Shown here: one piece after another, positions 6,906 to 11,500 of the stretch | How positions within the stretch are numbered: the stretch's first letter is position 1 | How the letters are laid out: every line of letters begins with the position of its first letter | Assembly: GCA_026706505.1 (NCBI GenBank) | Contig: JAPOYQ010000100.1 | Location: forward strand, 1 to 11,500 | Direction of reading: 5' to 3' | DNA length: 11,500 nt | DNA from: Gemmatimonadota bacterium | Lineage (GTDB): Bacteria > Latescibacterota > UBA2968 > UBA8231 | The notes under the pieces: generated by a model | Seen by the model: only the letters and a program-made list of their open reading frames with translations | Told to the model about the DNA's origin: nothing | Databases searched by the model: none | Program-made: the position numbers and the translations under genes

Positions 6906-8102
6906 TCACAGACGGTCTTCCCTTTTCAGGGTCTCAGGCACCCCCAACCACAAAGTGAGGGCCGCGGCTAGGCCAATGCCCGCGGCTGCTAATGGAGTTT
7001 CGGTCAGGCCGACCCAATCGGCGATATGGCCCATGGCCAAGGGGCTACCCGCTCCGCCCAAGTCGCCGACAAAGCGCCACAGCCCCAAAAACACCCCCCG
7101 CCCATCGTCCGGGGCCAGGTCCGCGCCCAGAGTCATCATGGTCCCCGACCCTATGCCGTTGCCCAGGCCCACTACCACCAAGGCCAGGAGCAGGCCCGAA
7201 AAATCCTGCGCGAGGGGAATGGCGGCCATGCCCATACTCTGGACGAAAAAACTGGGCACCGAGGCGTACTTGCGCCCCCAGTGGTCCATGATCATGCCCG
7301 CCGGATAGAACATGAGCATGTCCACGGCTGCGGCAATCGCTATGATCACTCCCACCTCTTCGACCCCCAAACCTAGGACATCGGCAGCGTAAAGCGGCGC
7401 GATGACCATGCGGGCTGTGCGCACCATTTGGGCGCACAACTGGGCCGAGCCGGCAGTGAGCAGGATGCGGTAGTGGCCACGCACAACATCGCCGACCCGT
7501 CCTCTGGACCGGTGGCTTGCTCCCGGGGAGGCCCCGAGGTCCTCCACCCAGAGCAAGACCGCCAGCAAAGCCACCACCGCCAATATCCCGTATAACAGGA
7601 AGGCGGCCCGAAAGCCGTACATCCCGGCCGCTAGGCCGCCGAGCAGTGGTCCAGCAAAATAGCCGATGCGTCCTATGCCCCCGAACACGGCAATGGCCCG
7701 TCCCCGGAGTGCCGGCCGAATGGCCCCGGCTAGATACGTATGGCGCGAAATATTCCACAGGGCCGTACCGATCCCCGACACCAAGCGGCAGGCACTCACT
7801 TGCCACAGATCAGTGGCCACCAGCAGGCCGAAAATCCCCACTAAGACGCAGCCTACCCCCAACAGCATGGCGCGCTTTTCGCCCACCCGCCGCACCACCA
7901 CTCCCGCGGGCACATCGCCCAGCAAAGTACCGATCCCGTCCGCGGCCAGGACCACGCCCACCAGACTGTACGATACCTCGAAAGAGCGGGCGAACAAAGG
8001 CAGGACGGGCAATAGCAGGCCCCGGCAAACCGACAAGATCAGGGCCGGCGCGTACACCGACAAAAATAAGTTTACTACCACCTCCTGTTTCTGCTTCGAC
8101 AC
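6906..8102 (-). CDS. MFS transporter (MFS_1 type)
   Basis: A 398-residue inner-membrane protein with about 12 hydrophobic segments in two pseudo-symmetric halves. The TM2-3 loop reads PAGVVVRRVGEKR, in which the usual motif A aspartate position holds Arg; the equivalent loop in the second half reads PAGMIMDHWGRKY and keeps the Asp. A VCRGLLLPVLPLFA start, an internal FRAAFLLYGILAVVALLAVLLW sixth segment in outline and a hydrophilic central loop (about 192-211) fit MFS_1 drug or metabolite transporters. The substrate is not predictable. Translation starts with GTG at 8102, supported by AAGAGG 9 bases upstream; a stronger AGGAGGTGG lies inside the gene but has no well-spaced start codon. The gene is convergent with the beta-helix gene and has a decayed TnpB fragment upstream. 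Confidence 0.9.
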   Translation of the reverse strand: MSKQKQEVVVNLFLSVYAPALILSVCRGLLLPVLPLFARSFEVSYSLVGVVLAADGIGTLLGDVPAGVVVRRVGEKRAMLLGVGCVLVGIFGLLVATDLWQVSACRLVSGIGTALWNISRHTYLAGAIRPALRGRAIAVFGGIGRIGYFAGPLLGGLAAGMYGFRAAFLLYGILAVVALLAVLLWVEDLGASPGASHRSRGRVGDVVRGHYRILLTAGSAQLCAQMVRTARMVIAPLYAADVLGLGVEEVGVIIAIAAAVDMLMFYPAGMIMDHWGRKYASVPSFFVQSMGMAAIPLAQDFSGLLLALVVVGLGNGIGSGTMMTLGADLAPDDGRGVFLGLWRFVGDLGGAGSPLAMGHIADWVGLTETPLAAAGIGLAAALTLWLGVPETLKREDRL

Positions 8103-8111
8103 TTTGTCAAT

Positions 8112-8117
8112 CCTCTT
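8112..8117 (-). promoter_or_regulatory. Ribosome binding site for the GTG start of the second MFS gene
   Basis: AAGAGG on the minus strand, 9 bases before the GTG at 8102. It supports a non-ATG start; no in-frame ATG is available close by. Confidence 0.5.
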
Positions 8118-8164
8118 ACCAAATGGCCTTTAGACCGCAAAGCCCAAGACTTGAGTTTTGGGGT

Positions 8165-8360
8165 ATAGCAGAAGAAGCTGGTAGGATCCTGGTCGCCGTC
8201 AACCTAGCCTATACCTCGCAAGATTGCTCCCAGTGTGGACATCGACGTCGAAAAACGCTGGCGCAACGAATACATCATTGTCCTTAGTACTACAATCTCA
8301 GCCAGAATACCGGCAAGAAGCCCAACGTCTGTAGAGTGGGGAGTCGTCACGACAAGCTGA
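8165..8360 (+). pseudogene. Decayed C-terminal fragment of IS200/IS605-family TnpB (OrfB)
   Basis: The plus frame from about 8165 reads AEEAGRILVAVNLAYTSQDC, then SQCGHRRRKTLAQRIHHCP, and stops at TAG 8285-8287. This matches the end of TnpB: the AEEAGR(x)LVxVxPxYTSQ segment leading to the last RuvC-like part, the first CxxC of the zinc finger, and the start of the second knuckle. The second CxxC and the DRDxNAA motif with the last catalytic Asp are missing. In the next frame (from 8283) a short reading resembling the usual tail (ISARIPARSPTSVE) ends at TGA 8358-8360, suggesting a small deletion or frameshift followed by decay. Nothing upstream of about 8165 resembles the rest of the roughly 400-residue protein, which would overlap the MFS gene. 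It cannot be functional. Confidence 0.75.
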
Positions 8361-8384
8361 CCATAGACTTTAGCTACTGCTGAA

Positions 8385-8413
8385 TTGATGCTGGGAGGGA
8401 CGGCGGCTATATT
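8385..8413 (+). promoter_or_regulatory. Promoter-like element upstream of the TonB-dependent receptor
   Basis: TTGATG (8385-8390) and TATATT (8408-8413) are separated by exactly 17 bases. They match 4 of 6 and 5 of 6 bases of the sigma-70 consensus. A start near 8420 would give a leader of about 65 bases to the ATG at 8485. It lies just downstream of the TnpB fragment and is the best plus-strand promoter candidate before the receptor. Bacteroidota-type sigma factors use a different consensus, so this is tentative. Confidence 0.4.
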
Positions 8414-8484
8414 GCGCGAGGGTAGTGACACAATTGGCTGGCTTAGGGGTTAAAAGGCTGAGCGACTGAACTATTCTAAACCTT

Positions 8485-10887
8485 ATGTTATACAGAGTTC
8501 GCCAATACTTTCTGCTAGCCCTCATCGGCCTCGCCAGTGGCGTCTGGGCGCAAACTGATCCAGTGCATACGCTCAGCGGCTACGTCGAAGATGCTGCCAG
8601 CGGCGAGAAGCTGATCGGTGCCGTCTTGTACGAACCTACTCTGCAGAAGGGGGCCACGACCATCCGCTATGGCTTTTTTAGCCTGACCCTGCCGGAGGGG
8701 CCGCTGCAGGTGGTCGTTTTCCACATCGGCTATCAGAGCGATACCCTCGCCACCCAGCTCGACCAAGACCGCCAGCTAACCATCGCCCTCCAGCCCACGC
8801 CCCTAGAAATGGGCACCGTGCAAGTGGAGGCCGAACGGCTCGATCCCATCCAAGAACAAAGCCAGATGAGCGTGGTGCAGGTGCCGATCCGGCAAATTAA
8901 AAATGCGCCCGTCCTCATGGGCGAAGTCGATGTCCTCAAGACTTTGCAACTTTTGCCCGGAGTCCAGTCTGGGGCCGAGGGCATGAGCGGCCTGTACGTG
9001 CGCGGCGGCAGCCCAGATCAAAACCTGATTCTGCTCGACGGTGCCCCGGTTTACAATGCCTCGCATCTGTTTGGCTTCTTCTCGGTCTTCAATGCCAACG
9101 CCATCAAGAATGTGCAACTGACTAAAGCCGGATTCCCAGCGCGCTACGGCGGCCGCCTCTCGTCGGTGCTTGAAGTCGATATGAAAGACGGCAATATGAA
9201 GACCTTTGAAGGCGAGGGCTCGGTCGGCTTGATCGCCTCCCAACTAACCTTGCAAGGGCCGCTGCGCAAAGACCGGACCTCGTTCATTGTCTCGGCCCGA
9301 CGCACGTACATTGATCTGCTGATTCGCCCCTTTCTCCCCAGTGACGAGAAGGGCGGCTACCACTTCTACGATCTCAATGCCAAACTCAACCACATTTTCT
9401 CGCCCGAGAGCCGGGTCTTCTTGAGTCTCTACAGTGGAGATGACCGCTTCTGGAGCGATTTTAAAGAAGATTACAGGAGCGGCAGCTACCGCGAGGAGGA
9501 TAGCGTCGCTGCGGACTTCGGCTGGGGCAACGTCACCTCTACCCTGCGTTGGAACTACCTCTTCGGCAACCAGCTCTTCGGCAATTTTACTGCCATCTAC
9601 AGTCGCTACCAGCTTTCCACCCACGTGGACGACCGCACCACCATTACCAGCGACGGGGAACGGGAGACTGAGGGCCTGAGATTGCGCTACCTGTCCGGCA
9701 TTCGAGACTGGGGCCTGAAAGCCGATCTCGACTACCTTCCTAGCCCCGCTCACTACATCCGCTTCGGGGGCAGTGGTACCTTGCACACTTACAGCCCCGG
9801 AGCGGCGCATATCAAGTCCGATCCGGCCGACGGTGCCCCTGAGGATACCACCCTTGCCGCCCAGCTCACCGATGCGCTGGAGTACAGCCTGTACGGCGAG
9901 GACGATGTCCAGCTCACCGATCGCTTGAAGGCCAACGTGGGGCTGCACACCTCTGGCTTTCTCGTCAACGACGAGTTCTACACCTCCTTGCAGCCCCGGA
10001 TTTCAATGCGCTACCTGCTACCATCAGACTGGGCAGTGAAAGCCTCTTATGCTCTGATGCGCCAGTACATTCACCTGCTCTCCAATAGCACCGTCGGCTT
10101 GCCAACTGACCTGTGGCTGCCGGCCACCGAGCGGGTGCGCCCCCAGCAGTCGCGGCAGTTCGGCGTGGGGCTGGCACGTCAGCTCAAAGATCAGTACGAG
10201 TTTAGTGTGGAGGGGTACTACAAGACCATGACCAACCTGATCGAGTATCGGGAAGGTGCCAGCTTTCTAGTCGGCTTTGGCGAGAGCGAAGACTGGCAGG
10301 ACAAGGTGGAGATAGGGCGGGGGTGGTCGTATGGTGCCGAGCTGTTCGTACAGAAAAAGCGCGGGCGCACCACCGGCTGGATCGGCTATACTCTTTCCTG
10401 GACCAAGCGGCGTTTCGCGGGACTGAACCAGGGGCGCACCTACCCCTACCGCTATGACCGCCGCCACGATGCCGCGTTGGTCCTGACCCGTCAACTGACG
10501 CGCTCAACCAGCTTTTCCCTGACTTGGGTGTACGGCACCGGCAATGCCGCAACCCTTCCCGTCGCTCGCTATTACAACGACGACGCGGTCAGGGGTGGCA
10601 TACCTCGCCCGTACTACCTGCCTTATGAAACCGTGGTCTATGGCGATCGCAACGGCTATCGCATGTCCGCCTTTCATCACCTCGATTTCAGCTTCAACTT
10701 CGGCCAGGCCGAAAGCGCAGGGCACGGATTCAGCTTTGGGGTTTACAACGCCTATAATCGCAAGAATCCCTTTTTTATCTACTTTGACGACCATTACGAC
10801 AGCGCTGCCGACGCCAGAAAATTCCGCGCTAAGCAGGTGAGCCTCTTTCCGCTTCTTCCTTGGATCAACTACCGGTTCAAGTTTTGA
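8485..10887 (+). CDS. TonB-dependent outer-membrane receptor with carboxypeptidase-regulatory-like domain
   Basis: An 800-residue outer-membrane beta-barrel transporter that imports a ligand using energy passed from the inner membrane by TonB-ExbBD. Residues 1-22 form a signal peptide (LLALIGLASGVWA then QT). Residues about 27-110 are a CarboxypepD_reg-like beta-sandwich (HTLSGYVEDAASGEKLIGAV), typical of Bacteroidota receptors. The plug domain follows, with VDVLKTLQLLPGVQ, LYVRGGSPDQNLILLDGAPVYN and GFPARYGGRLSSVLEV. The rest is an alternating aromatic/polar barrel ending in WINYRFKF, with a terminal Phe as barrel-assembly signal. It is shorter than SusC (about 1000 residues) and matches the receptor type paired with DUF4249 lipoproteins, which follows 17 bp downstream. 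The ligand is unknown. No Shine-Dalgarno site precedes the ATG, as is common in Bacteroidota but unlike the other genes here. Confidence 0.93.
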   Translation: MLYRVRQYFLLALIGLASGVWAQTDPVHTLSGYVEDAASGEKLIGAVLYEPTLQKGATTIRYGFFSLTLPEGPLQVVVFHIGYQSDTLATQLDQDRQLTIALQPTPLEMGTVQVEAERLDPIQEQSQMSVVQVPIRQIKNAPVLMGEVDVLKTLQLLPGVQSGAEGMSGLYVRGGSPDQNLILLDGAPVYNASHLFGFFSVFNANAIKNVQLTKAGFPARYGGRLSSVLEVDMKDGNMKTFEGEGSVGLIASQLTLQGPLRKDRTSFIVSARRTYIDLLIRPFLPSDEKGGYHFYDLNAKLNHIFSPESRVFLSLYSGDDRFWSDFKEDYRSGSYREEDSVAADFGWGNVTSTLRWNYLFGNQLFGNFTAIYSRYQLSTHVDDRTTITSDGERETEGLRLRYLSGIRDWGLKADLDYLPSPAHYIRFGGSGTLHTYSPGAAHIKSDPADGAPEDTTLAAQLTDALEYSLYGEDDVQLTDRLKANVGLHTSGFLVNDEFYTSLQPRISMRYLLPSDWAVKASYALMRQYIHLLSNSTVGLPTDLWLPATERVRPQQSRQFGVGLARQLKDQYEFSVEGYYKTMTNLIEYREGASFLVGFGESEDWQDKVEIGRGWSYGAELFVQKKRGRTTGWIGYTLSWTKRRFAGLNQGRTYPYRYDRRHDAALVLTRQLTRSTSFSLTWVYGTGNAATLPVARYYNDDAVRGGIPRPYYLPYETVVYGDRNGYRMSAFHHLDFSFNFGQAESAGHGFSFGVYNAYNRKNPFFIYFDDHYDSAADARKFRAKQVSLFPLLPWINYRFKF

Positions 10888-10904
10888 AAATCACGGCTCT
10901 CGAT

Positions 10905-11500
10905 ATGAAATCCGTCCTCCGCTGCCTTCCTCTTCTCATCGTCCTGTCCTCCTGCGAACAGGTCATTGAGCCCGACCTGCCGGAGCACAGCCCTCGGCTG
11001 GTGCTGCACGCCTTCTTCACCGCCGACGGCATCTGGACCGCCTATGTGGGGCGCTCTGCGGGGATTCTCGAGTCCCGGCCCCTCCATGAAAGGTCGGTGG
11101 CGGATGCCTCGGTGGAACTGCTGGCGGGAGACCGGGTCATTGAGGAGATGAAGTTCCTCGATGCAGCAAGGGGGTACGTGTTTGAAGACAGCACCTTGGA
11201 AGCAGGCGAAACCTACTCCTTGCAGGTGTCGGCCCCCGAGTTCGCAACGATTAAGGCAACCGACGCCATCCCTAGGCCCGTGCCGACCTCCATTCTATCC
11301 TACCGTACTAATACGTCCGTCCGCTCTGAGTCGGAGATCCGCGGCGAATTCTCGATCAAGCTGGAAATTCAAGACCCTCCCGGCGAGGCCAACTACTACC
11401 AGATCAGCATGTACCAGGTTTTCACAGGGAGAGGGGCATGGAGGTACGAAGGAATCTTATCGACAAAGGACCCTTCGATCATGGCGGACAAAAGAGATGA
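10905..11500 (+). CDS. DUF4249-type lipoprotein (3'-truncated by window end)
   Basis: The frame from the ATG at 10905 stays open to the window end (198 codons visible). It begins with a lipoprotein signal peptide, MKSVLRCLPLLIVLSSCEQ, whose LSSC lipobox puts the acylated Cys at residue 17. Then comes the typical opening of DUF4249 (PF14054-like) proteins: IEPDLPEHSPRLVLHAFFTA, a W-T-x-x-V-x-x-S strand, a carboxypeptidase-regulatory-like segment (ASVELLAGDRVIEEMKF, GYVFEDS, LEAGETYSLQVSAPEF) and an AxDAIPRPVP linker. Such proteins are encoded next to a TonB-dependent receptor in Bacteroidota and are presumed surface or periplasmic partners; their ligand is generally unknown. It follows the receptor stop by 17 bp with no terminator and no clear Shine-Dalgarno site, so one operon is likely. 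Confidence 0.85.
   Translation, partial: MKSVLRCLPLLIVLSSCEQVIEPDLPEHSPRLVLHAFFTADGIWTAYVGRSAGILESRPLHERSVADASVELLAGDRVIEEMKFLDAARGYVFEDSTLEAGETYSLQVSAPEFATIKATDAIPRPVPTSILSYRTNTSVRSESEIRGEFSIKLEIQDPPGEANYYQISMYQVFTGRGAWRYEGILSTKDPSIMADKRD

Larger units (their letters stand above)
8103..8484. other. Gene-poor stretch between the MFS and TonB-receptor genes
   Basis: This 382-bp stretch between divergent starts holds no intact gene. It contains the MFS ribosome site, the TnpB fragment (8165-8360), a perfect 5-bp inverted repeat with one-base loop (GTCGT-C-ACGAC, 8343-8353) too small to call a transposon end, and a promoter-like element at 8385-8413. I see no attachment site or target duplication. 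Confidence 0.6.

Noticed and set aside
7517..8164. Plus-strand frame leading into the TnpB fragment
   Set aside because: This part is Pro/Arg-rich antisense of the MFS gene. Only the segment after about 8165 resembles TnpB.
8343..8353. GTCGT-C-ACGAC inverted repeat as a transposon end or terminator
   Set aside because: The stem is 5 bp with a one-base loop, it has no U-run, and it may be chance; no matching left end is seen.

Overview
This window reads as one contiguous piece of a moderately high-GC bacterial chromosome. The best clue to the lineage is at the right end: a TonB-dependent outer-membrane receptor with an N-terminal carboxypeptidase-regulatory-like domain, followed 17 bp later by a DUF4249-type lipoprotein. 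This pair is characteristic of Bacteroidota and related FCB-group phyla. The GC-rich base composition and the clear Shine-Dalgarno sites before most genes suggest a high-GC FCB relative (for example Rhodothermota-like or Latescibacterota-like) rather than a classical low-GC Bacteroidetes. That placement is inference; no rRNA or tRNA is present to settle it.

Layout from left to right. (1) 2-1111, +: the C-terminal part of FtsH, an AAA+ zinc protease. (2) 1108-1563, -: a small RidA/YjgF-family protein whose stop codon overlaps that of ftsH in a shared CTAG. (3) 1637-2863, +: an MFS exporter of the EntS/MFS_3 type, divergent from ridA. (4) 2946-4241, +: a catabolic-type glutamate dehydrogenase. 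(5) 4231-6877, +: three tightly packed genes of unknown role. They are a small GRDP-like protein that overlaps the end of the glutamate dehydrogenase gene, a 372-residue protein ending in a (Cys-Ser-Ser)n tail, and a right-handed beta-helix protein. (6) 6906-8102, -: a second MFS transporter, convergent with the beta-helix gene. (7) 8165-8360: a decayed fragment of the zinc-finger end of an IS200/IS605-type TnpB. (8) 8485-11500, +: the TonB-dependent receptor and the start of the DUF4249 lipoprotein, which runs off the window.

FtsH, RidA and glutamate dehydrogenase are ordinary housekeeping or metabolic genes. The two transporters have no visible substrate clue. The receptor and lipoprotein probably act together at the outer membrane in uptake of an unknown ligand. 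The most unusual part is the 4231-6877 cluster. Its gene spacing (11-bp overlap, then 23 bp, then a ribosome site overlapping a stop codon) implies co-expression. Its middle product combines a His/aromatic patch with five regularly spaced cysteines at the extreme C-terminus. I cannot assign this cluster a function.
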